Shown: one piece after another, positions 1 through 12,107 of the stretch | Layout of the letters: each line of letters opens with the position of its first letter | Numbering within the stretch: the stretch's first letter is position 1 | Assembly (NCBI RefSeq): GCF_000151665.1 | Contig: NW_013171818.1 | Span: forward strand, 519,623 to 583,622 | DNA from: Blastocystis hominis | Lineage: Eukaryota > Sar > Bigyra > Opalinata > Blastocystidae | DNA length: 64,000 bases | Direction of reading: 5' to 3' | Translations under genes and position numbers: made by a program | Notes under the pieces: model-generated | Databases searched by the model: none | What the model was told of the DNA's origin: nothing | What the model saw: only the letters and a program-made list of their open reading frames with translations

Positions 1-1814
1 CTCATTCGTAGAATCGTCTCCATTTCATCATTCGAAAGTACAGTACGAACATATAAGAATGAAGATGAAAACCAGAAATTGAGAGTTGATCCAATAGTGA
101 TTTCATATTTGTTTTCATTGAGACAGATATAATAAGACTTCGTTTCTCCATCTTGTTGGCCGTCATCCGCATTAACATTCAATACAACACTTCCAGATGA
201 ACTCTCCTTAATCGTGAAGAATTCTTTATTAGCTGCATTTCCATAATCCCGAAGAACGTCAACGAGTGTTCCAGAACATTCATTCACTGTTAAGACAAAT
301 GATCCAGTGTAGGTATTTCCAAGAAGAATCGACGTTACAGTCACGGTCACAGATGAAGTTGATACACCTCTCTCAGTAACAATTCCAGATATGACACAAG
401 TGTCGGAATCAATTGTAAGTCCAAGAGGAAGATCCGGTGCAGAACATGAGGTAAACTCGTTGATGTCAGGCTTTATGACTATTTCTTCATACTTTGCCCA
501 CACAGTATATGAGTCAGGAGTGAAAGTGATAGTTGAAGGAGGAGAATAAGCGCAAATTAGAGGCTGCATTTCATACAAGCGCATCATGGGCGAATTGACG
601 TTGCTTATAATGTTGAGTCGATAGTTATTGTAAAGTGTACCATGGAAATAGCCACTATAGATTTGATAAACGTTACTCTCTAACTGAGCATCCGACACAG
701 AAACTACGTCAATCCAATCCAGGCTGTCGTTCGATCCTTGCCAAGTGAATGAGTTGGGGGCATTGGGGAGATAGGAAGACGGCCATAAACGAAGAGAATT
801 AATGTAAGGCTTCGGTCCCTCGAAAGCGTAGGTCACAGTAGCAGGAAGATATGTGGCAGCAACAGTATAGAAGCTGGCTGTTGAGAAGTCGAAACTATTT
901 GCCGCACTAATTCCAACAGAAGAGCTGACTTTAACAACGTCAGGATAAATGAAGCAATTCGATTCCGCCAAAGAGGAAGCCAGAAAAGCAAGATAGGCAT
1001 TGAAGTCGACAGTGGTTTGAGGAAGAAGGAAATGGATCTCAATAGCCAGAATAGACTACTGGTCAGTCACTTCAAATCCAGGACGAATGAATCCATGATA
1101 AGCTATTTCAGAGTATTCACCAGAAGCAACGGTAGCAGAATCAACATCTCCTTCAGGCATGTTGTCACGATAGACTTCGGCTCCATTGATATAGGCAATC
1201 ACTCCAGCCTTGTAGTACAGTCTCACATCATAGGCAGCCATGTTCGCAAGACCCACAAACTGTTTTCGGAAATACTGAGTTCCAGATGTAGTAGTGGTAG
1301 AAACAGAGCCCAGAGTAGCATCCAGCCAGGAACTATCAGAGAATGAATATACATTCCATCCATCCGTAACAGATCCAGAAGCCATCTTCCATAAGGCGCT
1401 CTGCTCAATACCATAATACAGAGATAGAACATGCGATTCTTCAGTTGAAGCAGTCAATGTTGCTTTGAATACAGCATTATCATACTTACCAAAAATAGTG
1501 AGATAAGAGCCAGCTGGCCATGAATTATCAGAAATGGGGAGCAGCTTAATATTGTATTGATTATGGTTCGAGGAGGTTAAGCACTGTTCAATAGGAGACA
1601 AAGAAGGCGGATTGTGATCCGATCTAGAAAACAACACAGTATCCTCCAAAAGAATTTGGTAATTAATTTGGTCTAGGTCCGAAGGAAGATTTTCCACAAT
1701 CTTCAGGTAGGTTTGTCCAGTACCGCAGGTTACCTGACTTGAGGCAAAAGAAACTATGTATGAGACGAATTACTAATACTTACATAATAATCCAAGAAGA
1801 AGAATCAATACCAT
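1..1814 (-). CDS. Secreted Ig-like/galactose-binding-like surface protein (3' part outside window; one in-frame TAG)
   Basis: The ATG at 1812-1814 opens a hydrophobic leader (MVLILLLGLL, then FSFASSQ) split by a 30-nt GT-AG intron at 1754-1783. The frame then runs open to the window edge except for a TAG at 1056-1058. The product has a galactose-binding-like jelly-roll segment with an internal 'KAGVIAYINGAEVYR' stretch, then a discoidin-like 'GSNDSLDW' segment, then a putative Ig fold (PLGLTIDSDTCVISG, the He_PIG pattern). The copy at 5.7-7.5 kb has the same domains and aligns straight across the TAG (GENILAFELH against Q-stop-SILAIEIH), so the stop replaces a normal residue and is not an intron. 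Likely exported or cell-surface; ligand unknown. Either a young pseudogene or a stop codon that is read through. Confidence 0.75.
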
Positions 1815-2340
1815 TAATAAAGATTAACAAACTGTAGAATTTATAATTATGATAATAGATATGTGATTACTATACATTTTTCTAAAGGAATATTGTGATT
1901 TCAATAAGAATGTAGTGTACTCTATACAGACTTGAAGTTGTGCAGGCACGGAATCAATTAAACAAAAGACTTCCTTTTCTGAAACAAAATGGCTATTATT
2001 GAAAACGGTGATTCATTTCATGGCGTAAAGCTAGATTGAACAGCATATTTAGATAATTCCAAATTCATGCCCAGCTCAAAGCCATTTTCTAGTTTCCTAC
2101 ATACTATTAGTATTACTACTTTTGTAATTGGATGAATATTGGATTCTTGCCCATATTTTTTATGAAAATACCTTCGTTGGTAGACAATCGTGCTGCACAG
2201 TTAGAACTAGTTGAATGTGTCTCTGAGCGTTCAGTTGGAACACACGGAGATTGTGTCCTCGCTCTCTGCGAACGATTTGTACTGTTTTGTGTGTAATGTG
2301 GATGCTTTGTGTGTGTCCTATCATGTAGTCGAATCTATCG
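1815..2340. other. Intergenic, AT-rich
   Basis: Separates the divergent surface-protein and TBC genes. A short open stretch on + (about 2211-2300) followed by GT...TAG just before 2330 could be an upstream exon of the TBC gene, but I cannot confirm it. Nothing else is seen. Confidence 0.4.
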
Positions 2341-3760
2341 ATGAGCGGAGTTCGCAGCCTTGTGTGGAAGGTGGCGTTGGGTTGTCTAAGCGCCCATCGT
2401 AGCTACGAGATGGTTGTGTTATTTAGAGCCGTTGGAGCAATGGTGCAGCGAGATTGGGTTGCTGCGTGCGCGGTACGAAGAGCTGTGTCGGGACTATTCT
2501 CGTCGGTTTGCTCCGAACGTTGCGTCGGAGGAAGGCGAGGTTCGTGTTTCTCCGCGATAAAGCGAGGATCTGCGCGACCCGGAGCATTAGGCAAGCGAGC
2601 AAACGATCCGGAAGGACTGCACGCGCACGTTCAGCCAGCTTCTGTTCTTCAAGAGCGCGGCGGTGCAGGACCTGATCGTGCGGCTGCTGCTGGTCTTCGC
2701 GTTCGCTCACCCGGAAATCGGGTACAAGCAGGGCATGACGGACCTGCTGGCCGTGCTGCTGCTCTGTCTGTACTGCGACCGGTGGCGACTGGGCGGCGGA
2801 GGCGAAGGCGAAGGCGAAGGCGAAGGCGGAGGCAGTCTTCCCCAACGGACCCAAGACATGCTGGACGAACATCTGCGCTTTCAGAGCCAAGCGTATCGAC
2901 AAGAGGCGGAGGCGTTCCGGCGAACTCTTTCTCCCTCGCAGCGCCAAGCCATCGCGTGTCTGCAGATTCTGACCTCTTTAAAGTATCTGGAACACGACTG
3001 CTTTTGTCTTCTGGAGGCGATGTTCGCTCCCCTTCGAGGCTGCTATGTGTCGGACAACAGCGATTCGAGTCTGGAATCGCGCATGGATCGCGTGATGTGG
3101 CTGGTAGGACGCTGGGACTCTGCGTTGGGAAGCCATCTCGCTGTATTTCCGTGACTCGAATACGATTCAGATGCTGGAAATCCACCCCTCGATGTTCCTA
3201 TTGCGTTGGATTCGGCTTCTGTTCTGCCGAGAATTTGCTTTGGAGGATGTGCTCTATCTCTGGGATCGGCTGTTTCTGCACGCTCTGCCCGATTTCCCCG
3301 CGGTTCCCTATCTCTGCACATCGATTCTGCTGGGCATGAGAGAGAGGATAAAGGGGTGCGAATCGATCTCGATGTTGCTATCAGCGATGCAGGAAGGACC
3401 GAGAGCATTAAACATAAGTGCGGTATGGGAACTAACGATGTGGTTGTGGCAAGTAATAGAGGGCGAAGCTGCTTTTAATCATAGAAGTACGAAGTGGTTG
3501 AGTACGAGAGAGTGGTGGGAGAAGAGAAAGAAAAGGAGAAAGCGAAGGAGAAAAAGAAAGGCCTGCTAGAGAGACTGCTTGGGAAACGAGCGAAGCACCG
3601 CCCTTCTAAACTCGAAAAGAGCGAAGATAGTCCCAATTCAGCGAGTTGCACAGAGTTGGAAGCAAAGACTTTCATCGAGTCCGGGAAGGAATGCAGCCAG
3701 ATTCCCTCTCCATCAAGCGAAAACACGGGTATTGAGGGTACTGCAGCTTCCAAAATATGA
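2341..3760 (+). CDS. TBC-domain Rab GTPase-activating protein (TBC1D5-like), 5 exons
   Basis: Activates GTP hydrolysis by Rab GTPases in membrane traffic (family knowledge). The N-terminal 'VRSLVWKVALG' matches the start of TBC domains. The catalytic arginine finger is in IRKDCTRT (2606-2629) and the glutamine finger in YKQG (2723-2734); 'RLLFCREFALEDVLYLWD' is the helix typical of TBC1D5-type members. Introns are inferred at 2399-2426 (28 nt), 2540-2590 (51 nt), 3143-3170 (28 nt) and 3453-3484 (32 nt). Splicing them gives one frame of 426 residues, and the 51-nt intron removes the only two in-frame stops. A Gly/Glu repeat sits in the domain and a Lys/Glu-rich tail follows it. The region is much richer in GC than its surroundings. 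ATG 2341 is the first in frame after a stop, but an upstream exon is possible. Confidence 0.82.
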
Positions 3761-4376
3761 CCACTCTTGCAGTGTTTGTAATACAAACAAGATAATAGTT
3801 GTTTTGGTAGCGAGGAAAAGGAGGAGGGGGATAGGATGCAAATGGATTTAAAGGAACTGCACTTGCTATGTTCGCCTGAGAAGGACGAGCCACTGCATTG
3901 GGAATGGGAGGAAAGTACATCTCCGTAGACCTTCCTTGTTGATATCCTGATTGTATGGACTGCGCAGATTGCGTTGACTGTACAGACTGAATGGACCCAA
4001 CTCGAAGGATCGGGTTCATTGCTGCTGGAGGTACTGGAGGCACTGGAGCCATTGGAGCCATTGGAGCCATTGGAGCCATTGGAGCCATTACGGCCATTGG
4101 AGGTACTGGAGGTACTGGAGGTACTGGAGGTACTGGAGCCATTGGAGGGTATCGAAGGCTCGAGAGATAAGGACGGGGCGCAACGAGTGGAATAGGAACA
4201 GCCAGAGGGGCGCGTTGCTGTTGCTGATGACGTTGTTGCTGCCGTTGCTGATGAAATCGAATGCTACGCTCCCTCTCCTTCTCTGAAAACACATATTTCA
4301 GAAGAGGACACTCCGTTTTGGATATGTTGATTATTTCAGGAAGAGAAGTGTGGCCTAGTCGATCAATATCAGCCAT
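3672..4376 (-). CDS. Proline/methionine-repeat, glutamine-rich protein (possible cyclin C-terminal part)
   Basis: ATG at 4374-4376; 234 residues open to a stop at 3672. The product has a charged start, a Gln/His run (QQRQQQRHQQQQ), then tandem PVPP and PMA repeats, a Ser/Gln segment (SVQSTQSAQS) and a Pro-rich end. I know no family function. Its start overlaps the end of the cyclin-like reading frame, so it could be a C-terminal exon of that gene, but I found no splice that joins them without a stop. The true end is probably near 3792: a minus-strand TGTTTGTA at 3789-3782 suggests cleavage after 'TA' of a TAT codon, so the added poly(A) would make a TAA. The last 40 residues of the open frame would then be untranslated and antisense to the TBC gene. 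Confidence 0.55.
   Translation of the reverse strand: MADIDRLGHTSLPEIINISKTECPLLKYVFSEKERERSIRFHQQRQQQRHQQQQRAPLAVPIPLVAPRPYLSSLRYPPMAPVPPVPPVPPVPPMAVMAPMAPMAPMAPMAPVPPVPPAAMNPILRVGSIQSVQSTQSAQSIQSGYQQGRSTEMYFPPIPNAVARPSQANIASAVPLNPFASYPPPPFPRYQNNYYLVCITNTARVVIFWKLQYPQYPCFRLMERESGCIPSRTR
3773..3789. terminator. Back-to-back TGTTTGTA polyadenylation-type octamers
   Basis: TGTTTGTA lies at 3773-3780 on +, 13 nt after the TBC stop codon, and again on the minus strand at 3789-3782, facing the convergent proline/methionine-rich gene. In Blastocystis a TGTTTGTT-like octamer follows the poly(A) site (established knowledge). Two converging copies exactly between two convergent genes suggest 3'-end signals here. 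Confidence 0.55.
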
Positions 4377-4737
4377 TTCCTACTGGCCTGAAGAGAAGGA
4401 CAACTACACAGACCGCGTAACTCATTGTAAAAACTTTGGTACTCCGAAGGGTAAACAAACAAAGTGAAGTGAATGCGGCAGAGAAAATCCACTTCAAGAG
4501 CATTGAGCTCACTTACCGTCAAGTTGGCAAAACTGGCATAAAACTCAGACTTAAAACATATTTCATCAAAAAATTTCTGCGCAAGCACCAGTCTAAACCT
4601 CACTTTCAAAACACAAGCTAGTACGACGCTATTATCAAATTCTTGAGAGAGCCGTTATTTACAAGTCCCGGAATTACATTATGAACTCGTTTTATGTATA
4701 GAAGAGATAAAATGTAGCATTCCAAGCAGCAACTCAT
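4355..4737 (-). CDS. PHO80/Pcl-type cyclin (cyclin P-like), 5' end unresolved
   Basis: Binds and activates a cyclin-dependent kinase (family role). Exons 4737-4625 and 4592-4355 join through a 32-nt intron at 4593-4624 and together encode 116 residues. Cyclin-box hallmarks in order: 'ECYILSLLYIKRV', 'LVLAQKFFDE', 'FANLTVSELNALEVDFL', and 'LFVYPSEYQSFYNEL'. An apparent 30-nt intron (4738-4767) precedes the first exon, so the real start is further upstream: an 'ISIEYRIEK' stretch on the minus strand near 4880 resembles the usual beginning of the box. The reading ends at a TAG (4355-4357) just inside the next open frame. Confidence 0.68.
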
Positions 4738-4767
4738 CTGAGAAAATAAACTAGCTCATTATCAAAC

Positions 4768-5711
4768 AAAAATAAAAGTATACTTCGAATAGAACGAAGA
4801 AAGAGTCATTAAAGGACTATCATATCGATAATACATTGACTGATCATTGAACTGGTTTTTCTATACGATATTCAATAGAAATCAAACGATACAGCCTTGT
4901 TTTCTTCCACAAGTTTATCCACATAGAATACATATATTTTTGATATGTCGACAATATTATGTTCCTCCATAGAATAATTCCAAATGGAAAGAGCACTATG
5001 AGAGAAAAAAAGTAAACATTCGAGTCAACTTTCCAATATTGATTGTTTGCGATAATTTAGATATAAAAATAGAAAAGAAGACAAGTGTTTTGACTTTGAG
5101 AAGACATATTCTTCATTGTTGTACTGCTTAAGAATGTCTGTATTTACAGTGCTACAGAGGTATTTTATTGAAACAACCACTTCCCGTTGCCTTTGTTGGA
5201 AAGCAAACTAATTGCTATGTTAATATAAGAGGTATCATATATCTTTATATTTACCATCAATAGGACAATAGAAATATATTACAAGCAGTAGCTGATTGTG
5301 TAAGGAGGAGTTAATTCATGTTCATATGTTTACAAATACTATACATAGGGTATATATATATAAATATATTTTTTAAATTAGATAATTTATTTAGAAAATA
5401 AAGAAATACATTTTAATCGTTAAGGCACTATTAGTACAACAAGGCAAATCCTGTCGTATATATCCGTTTCAGGTGTATCTGAAATCAACACTAAATGTAA
5501 ATATATCATGTATACAAAGAACTGAGCACTATACATTTACTATTCTTGATGTAAAAACAAAATCACTAGCAGAGTATTTCTGGGTTAGTTTACTTGACCA
5601 AGCATGTGCCTACAACTGATAAACAAGGCATAGACCATATCACGATTTGTTGTGTATTTCGTTCGATCTTTCATTTTATTCATAATCAATAGGTGTTGAT
5701 AATAAAAGTGT
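4768..5711. other. AT-rich stretch without recognisable genes
   Basis: Contains AT microsatellites and, near 4880, a possible first exon of the cyclin gene on the minus strand. I see no other coding signal. Confidence 0.4.
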
Positions 5712-7500
5712 ACTATAGGCAATGTTGGTAAGCTGTTCGATATGAATCCTGCGAGTTTTGCTTATGTGTACAAGGCGACTACTCCGACTCAGAAGTTCAC
5801 GATCCAGTTCGCGAACGATGGAGCCGAAATGTTCAACAACTACTGTTTCATAACGAGTTCTCAGTCGAATAATTATGATCCTCGTGAGTGGAGCATTGAG
5901 GCATCGATGGATGGTCAGACCTTCAGCGAGTTGAAGAGCGAGTCTGAGGTGTACTTCGATTCGCGTTCTATGGAGTATTGCTTCTACATGCCTTCGAATA
6001 CCAAGGCGTGGACATACTACCAACTGACTCTGAAGAAGGCTCGTGTGGACGATACTGATAACTACTATGCTCTTGCTGATTGGAATTTGTTGTTGCAGGA
6101 CTATTCTTCACTGGAGATTCCGGAGCTGTCGTTCAGTCCGAGCGAGATTACTGCCTATACGGGTGCTGAAGTGCCTGGATGGACTTGCTCTTCTTCCTAT
6201 TACAACACGTTCTCGATCACTCCTGAGCTTCCGAGTGGACTTTTGTTCAGTACGACGACTGGAATGATCACTGGAACTCCCACGGACATCAAGGCTTCGA
6301 CCGTGTACACGATCACTGCGCTGAATCCTCTGGGTGAGGAGAAGACGACGACGGTGACTCTGACGGTTCAGGAGTGCGCTGGAGACATGGTATCCTTCAG
6401 CATTGAATTGACGTTCGAAACGGGAGCCTCTACATGCTCGTTCGTGTTGAAGGATCGTGCGACTGGCGAGGAATTGGAGGAGCGCTCGAACTTCGCTGAC
6501 TACAGTTCGATCTCGATTCCGATGTGTCGTCCTGCAACGACATATGCTCTGGTGCTGAAGAAGCAAGGCACTGGCGGTTGGGGTAACAGCAAAGCGACGG
6601 TGAAGCTGGCGGATGGGCGCACGCTTCTGTCGGAGTCGTTGGCTGCCGGAGCGACGGAGAAGGAGTACAACTTCAATCCTGCGTATTCTGTGTATCCTCA
6701 GTGGACTCACTGGAGCTACCTGGTGGACGGCACGGCCGCTCCTGCGGGCTGGAACACTCTGAGCGGAGCTCCCTCGAATTGGGAGACGCAGCGACCGGGT
6801 CAGTTCTTCGCGGCCAGCGGTGTGACCCAGTACTATTTCACGAAGTTCCAGATCGAGGATCTGACGGAGTTCGCTTCGATGGACATCGCTGTGAACGTGA
6901 AGGCCGGAGTGGTTGTGTATCTGAACGGAGTCGAGATCCGTCGCTACAATCTCCCCGAGAATACGGAGGTGAAGGAGGATACTGCGGCTACGGGCGAGAG
7001 CGGCGAACCGTTCTTGCTGGTGATCGGAGAGGCCGTGCAGAGAGAGCGGCTGGTGGTGGGCGAGAACATTCTGGCGTTCGAGCTGCATCGCTATGAGGCG
7101 AACGAGGAGACGAACAGCTTCGATGGATCTGCGATTCTGATTCTGGACAACATGTACCTGCTGCTGGATGGTACGGGTACGACGGTGCCTGCTTTGACCG
7201 GAGTCGAGGGATCGGACAAGGTGTTCGATAACAATTCGGCCACGAAGATGCTGACTGCTACTGGAATCTGCGAGGGTGTGGAGCTGATCTGGTCGTGGAG
7301 CAATGATCGTCGTGAACCAATCGGTCGATACGGTCTGGTGTCTGGAAATGACTGCAACAACCGCCATCCTTCGGGTTGGACTCTGTATGGTTCGAATGAC
7401 GGAGAGAGTTGGACGGTTCTGTAGTCGAAGGCTGGTCAAATATTCACTTCGTACTTTGAGCAGAAGCTTTACAACATGTTCAATGTGAATCTGTACAACA
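5712..7500 (+). pseudogene. Truncated copy of the Ig-like/galactose-binding-like surface protein
   Basis: Paralogue of the gene at 1-1814. It begins mid-domain (coding similarity starts near 5712, before the ATG at 5742) with a discoidin-like segment. An Ig-like He_PIG domain ('LPSGLLFSTTTGMITGTP') and the jelly-roll ('VKAGVVVYLNGVEIRR') follow, and it ends in a second discoidin-like segment ('GWTLYGSNDGESW'). A TAG at 7422-7424 interrupts this last segment, and about 25 recognisable codons continue in frame after it before similarity stops near 7500. There is no leader and no intron, GC is far above the flanks, and both ends are abrupt, so this is a broken fragment. The 443-residue minus-strand ORF across it is only a GC-rich shadow. 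Confidence 0.7.
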
Positions 7501-8946
7501 AGTCGATATTACATCACAGTTGATCATATGTTCTATAAGAAGATAACATGTTAATTGCACAAATAGTCACTGCTTGTAAATAAACAGCACGGCCATGAAT
7601 AAACTATCAAATCAATATTAAGAAATACTATCAATTAAAAACTGAAAGTATGTAAATAGGATAATAAACAAGCATATTGATGTGTTGATAATAGAATCAA
7701 TATCGAAAGTCATAGCTTCACTTAGACAAAATAAGAAAAATGGATAATACATTTATGAACGAAACATACACCATTATATAGTTCAGCATTATAAAAAATA
7801 TGGATTATCTGATCACAGTCATAAATTCACTTTGAGAAACATAACTCCACCTCACTGGGCAAGTAAAAATAAAATCATCTTTATCTGAAAGAATGAATAT
7901 TAGACATGGATGATTCAGATTCTCTCATTCCAATATTACATAGCAGGGTTAATGAATATTATTCATCATCTTATTTGTAAAGGCCATAATCTTCAAGAAA
8001 TATGGATTGTATGATATGATATAGGGTTTTTCATCATTCGAATTCATTCACATATTATCGAGTAGTATTATCTCAATGATCCTCCATAAATTGCTTTGAA
8101 TTCTCTTTTTTAAATTATCGAGTTCATTTAAAGTATGTAATCTTGATGTGGAAAAACGTGGATAGACGTATATTTTCAGATAGTAAACATAATTAGGACT
8201 AGCCACATTTATTTGTGAATTAAAATGAATTCGATGGGTGTTTGGTGTAGTGCGTTCTTTGATGTGATTAACAGGAATCGGCTTATATTTTAGATGGCAT
8301 TCAGAAAAAAGTATTATATATATATATAAATCGATGCGGTTCGTAATGATTGTAAAACTGTAACTACATTTTCTTGATGTGTGCTAAAACGGTTTTAAAA
8401 TGTCTAGATGTGATATTATTGGACTAAACCCAACCAATCAAATCATTATTATTTGTATGAATATGTACAGAACGGAAACCGATTATTATCGATATCAGAA
8501 AATACTTCAAAATGTGTATAATCGAATATCAATTCGCTATACTATTGTATTTTGTGATATATACATTAACAGATTCTGTACTAATAATCAATTACAATCA
8601 AGAATGAAAATAAAAAACGTCAAAGTATTGATGTAATCATAGTAGAGTATCTGAATAGTATTGATAGTATAAGCTCTAATATGAATGATAGAAAAATGTC
8701 TACCTATTCCAATATGACTACATATCTGAGTGTTGAGTCTCACACAATTTATTCGTAAATCCTTCATTCCATTAATCATATATATATATATATAGAATTA
8801 CGATATGTGATAAAAAGAGGATAAAGAAAGTTGAACTGAAATACATTTTTCGATTTGAATTGTCCTATATTAATCGTAATAGACTATCAACCTAATCCAT
8901 TAATTTGAATACCAACACATACATGCAATCAAACCAAATCTAGGTG
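7501..8946. other. AT-rich gene-poor DNA
   Basis: Very AT-rich, with short TA runs. Small ORFs such as 8400-8636 look like chance openings. No RNA gene recognised. Confidence 0.4.
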
Positions 8947-9912
8947 ACATATTAATTTGTTTATCTGTATCACATTTAGTCTTTCAAATCAATTATTCCA
9001 TATTCATTTTGCGATTTCATTTACATTCCATTAGAAATTATCATCATCATCATCATAATCATAGTCATCGTCATAATCATCATAATGATGTAGAAATGTG
9101 TTATCTTATTCATTTACATTATTAACACATTTATCAACATTATGATTATCAATCATTATGTTTTCATATTTTTCATTTTCATTATTATTGTCATACTATT
9201 AGAATTATCACTAGTTTCGATTCAGAATCAATATTGATTCGATCCAATATTATCTTCTTTTCAAACATATCTTCAATTTAGATACAATTTTGTCTGTATG
9301 ATTTGATTAGTGTAAAGAATCAACATTCTATATAGTATATATGTTGTATTCTATTTCTTATTCATCAAAATACTATGATAATTGTATTGTTTGTACATTC
9401 ATTGACACATGAACTTATGGTTATCATCATTGTTATCATCATTGTTATCATCATTGTTATCATCATAACTATTATGATAATCATTTGATCGATAAATTGT
9501 AATAGTAATATGGAATTTACTATTACGATGTGAATCATTTGTATCATTGATAGTTCTAGTAGTAACAAAATACCAATATTGTCTCAATTCATATATTACT
9601 ATTTCATTATCTTCATATTTAGCTAATTTCGTTATACTTTGATTCCTCAATCATATATTCTTATTATCGTATTCGAATTTCATAAATGTATATATATATA
9701 TATATGTCAATGATTCCATGTGTTAGAACTAATATGGATCGATGGAATCGATGACACAAGATTATCTTGTCATATTCTTATTGTCTTATGTTTCCATATT
9801 GCCAAATTGCTGATTGTGATGTAGATATTATGTATTATAAGTACAATCGTAATTTTCATGAAATCTTTGATATATATATATATATAAGAGTGTCCAATAT
9901 CAATTCTCAAAC
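8947..9912 (+). repeat. AT-rich dispersed repeat, copy A
   Basis: Nearly identical to the reverse complement of about 13840-14780 and to 20705-21655. Similarity starts near 'atttgtttatctgtatcac' and stops sharply after the TA run at about 9870-9890 plus 'agagtgtccaatatcaattct'. It contains a 12-nt minisatellite (TCATCATTGTTA, more units here than in the other copies) and TA tracts. The short ORFs inside are conserved between copies only as DNA; no protein family recognised. Confidence 0.75.
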
Positions 9913-10437
9913 TATATATTGTTATACATGTAAGTGTCAACCATATCTTATCAAACTAGTCATTAATTTAACATAATTACAACTTCATTTTATTTATTGT
10001 ACAACACACACAGCACCAACAATATAGAGTAAAACTATATTAGCAGTGGATTCAGGAAAAGAGCATGAATGATTAGATTCATCTAATTATTCACACTATG
10101 CTTATTCTTGAAAGTAGTCCAACAAATATGCATGAAGGAGAAGTAACATATATTATTGTATTGCACATATTATTTATTACAACCGGTATTTGTATTAGTT
10201 GTTACTGCTTGTTATGTTTTGTATTTATTTTACTGTATCAAATTGTTTGTTATTGAATGCTTCATAAATAATCTTACATAGTACTTGCATCATTTTACAT
10301 CTTAATATATAAATAAGTGAAACAACAATATTAGAATGGAAATAATTTACATTAAGAAGAACCAATAGATACAAAACCAGCCATATGAATTATTGTAAAA
10401 AACAATAACCTGGTATAACGATGTTAACTCATTCTTA
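9913..10437. other. AT-rich spacer
   Basis: Lies downstream of the left transporter copy. No gene or clear signal is seen. Confidence 0.35.
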
Positions 10438-12107
10438 TCAGAGTATTCTGTCGTTTTCAGGTGGTTTTGATTCGGTAGGAACAGAGTTTCCAGTTGTGGT
10501 GTGTTCCTCTGAAGAACCTATAATTCTGGCCCCCTCTTCTATTGTATTAGAAACAGCAGCTTCTTCTTCGACCGACTTTTCGACTTTCATTTCGGGCAGC
10601 TCAATCGACTTCGATTCGTCTTTGTATGTTGACTGTTTACCAATGATTCTAGCATTCGGCCAAGTACTCACATATGCCATAATGCAAAGGCCAATCAACG
10701 CAAAAATAGATGAAAAATAGTATATAGCTTCTTTGCTGTAAGGATAGATAGCAGCCAGTACTAAAGGAGAAATGATGAGGGAAGAAGAATAGCTTAAGTT
10801 ATTCCAAGAAAGAACTGTTCCTTGAGTTTCAGGATTGGTTGTGGTCTATGTGTTATACCTACATCCACAATCTATCTACCGTGAGAATTGACGCAGAAGT
10901 AGGAGTACCAAAGCAGTAGCCAAGCCACAAAATATAGGTAGCTGTAACATTTCCATATACATTGTTGATTGCTCCCATACCAATGTAGGATACAAACTGA
11001 ATAACCATTCCTGTCACTGCCAATTTAGGAATGCTCACATACTGAGCAATCCAAGGATAAAAGAATGCATGAAGCACAAAACAAAATGCACCCTGAGTAA
11101 AGACGATGGTACTATAAATCACATATCAAAAGTACTCCTTACGAATAGGTGATCGAGTTAACGCCCCACTTATCAGTGAGATAAATACCATATCGGGAAT
11201 CAAAAGCATTAAGTGATTACCTAATACATAATTCGTAAATGAAACAAAGAGCCATCGTGGATGTGACTCTCACTTTGGCCTTTGGTTTTGGCTGATCTTC
11301 TTTTTCTTCTTCCTGTCTACCTTGCTCTTGTTGTTCATCGACCTTCGTTTCAACTTTGGCATCCGTTTCTATGTCTCCTTTTCTTACTTCCCCGTTTATC
11401 ACTTCATTCTTCTTCGCTTTCTTCGCTTTCAATTCTCACTGTTTCAGAACCTTAGGATTTGATTCTTCCAAAAAGATCATGGCCACGATCATGGCAATAC
11501 CAGAAACACCCCCAGCAACATACATCGGGAAATGATTGTTCACCTGAGCCAAAACACCACCAATACCTGGCCCGACAATGTATGCAAAGGAAATGCAAGC
11601 ATCTAAACGAGATAGGTATTTGTTTCGATCTTCGGCAGTCGTAACATCGGCAACAACTCTAAAATTCACAATACAAACTCTCTTGTACGATTGAACCAAA
11701 ATTTGGGATCCTGCAAACAGTCCAGTGAATGCTCGCCAGAATATGAGTGGCCACATTGCATACGACATTCCTTGAAACAGAGAACCTATTCCCTCATATT
11801 GTCACTCTATTTCTACCAAAACACGATCCAAACAATGATAATAATAAGAAAGGCCTTCTTCCATAAATATCACTACCCGGACCCATGATCAATAAACCTA
11901 AATGATATATATCTATTACTGTATAATACTAATAAGTTGCATGACAGAATACGCACTAAATAACAAACCTTCTTGCATAGGAGTAGAATTGAGCTCCTTG
12001 ACTAGAAACGGTAGAATGGGCACAATGAGTGCATAGTTCATCATGTCAAAAAAGACCGTTATGAACGCTAGAACTAGTATAGTTTTTTCTCTCCTGGTAA
12101 TTGTCAT
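10438..12107 (-). pseudogene. Major facilitator superfamily transporter, nonsense-mutated copy
   Basis: Homologous throughout to the intact gene at 23985-25588, with corresponding intron positions. It starts MTITRREKT at 12107. Compared with the intact copy, an AGA (Arg) codon became TGA at 11436-11438 in the cytoplasmic Lys-rich loop, and a Trp codon became TAA at 11217-11219 at the start of the second membrane half. The frame is kept on both sides. An insertion near 10500-10560 lengthens the acidic tail. It keeps high similarity to its partner, so loss of function looks recent, or the stops are tolerated. Confidence 0.75.

Noticed and set aside
6108-7439. 443-residue minus-strand ORF
   Set aside because: Antisense shadow of the GC-rich surface-protein fragment; Arg/His-rich without domains.
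9420-9475. CRISPR-like array of short repeats
   Set aside because: Simple tandem minisatellite without unique spacers.
9365-9650. Asp/Asn-repeat ORFs in repeat copies A-C
   Set aside because: Created by the TCATCATTGTTA minisatellite; unit number differs between copies and no start or family is supported.
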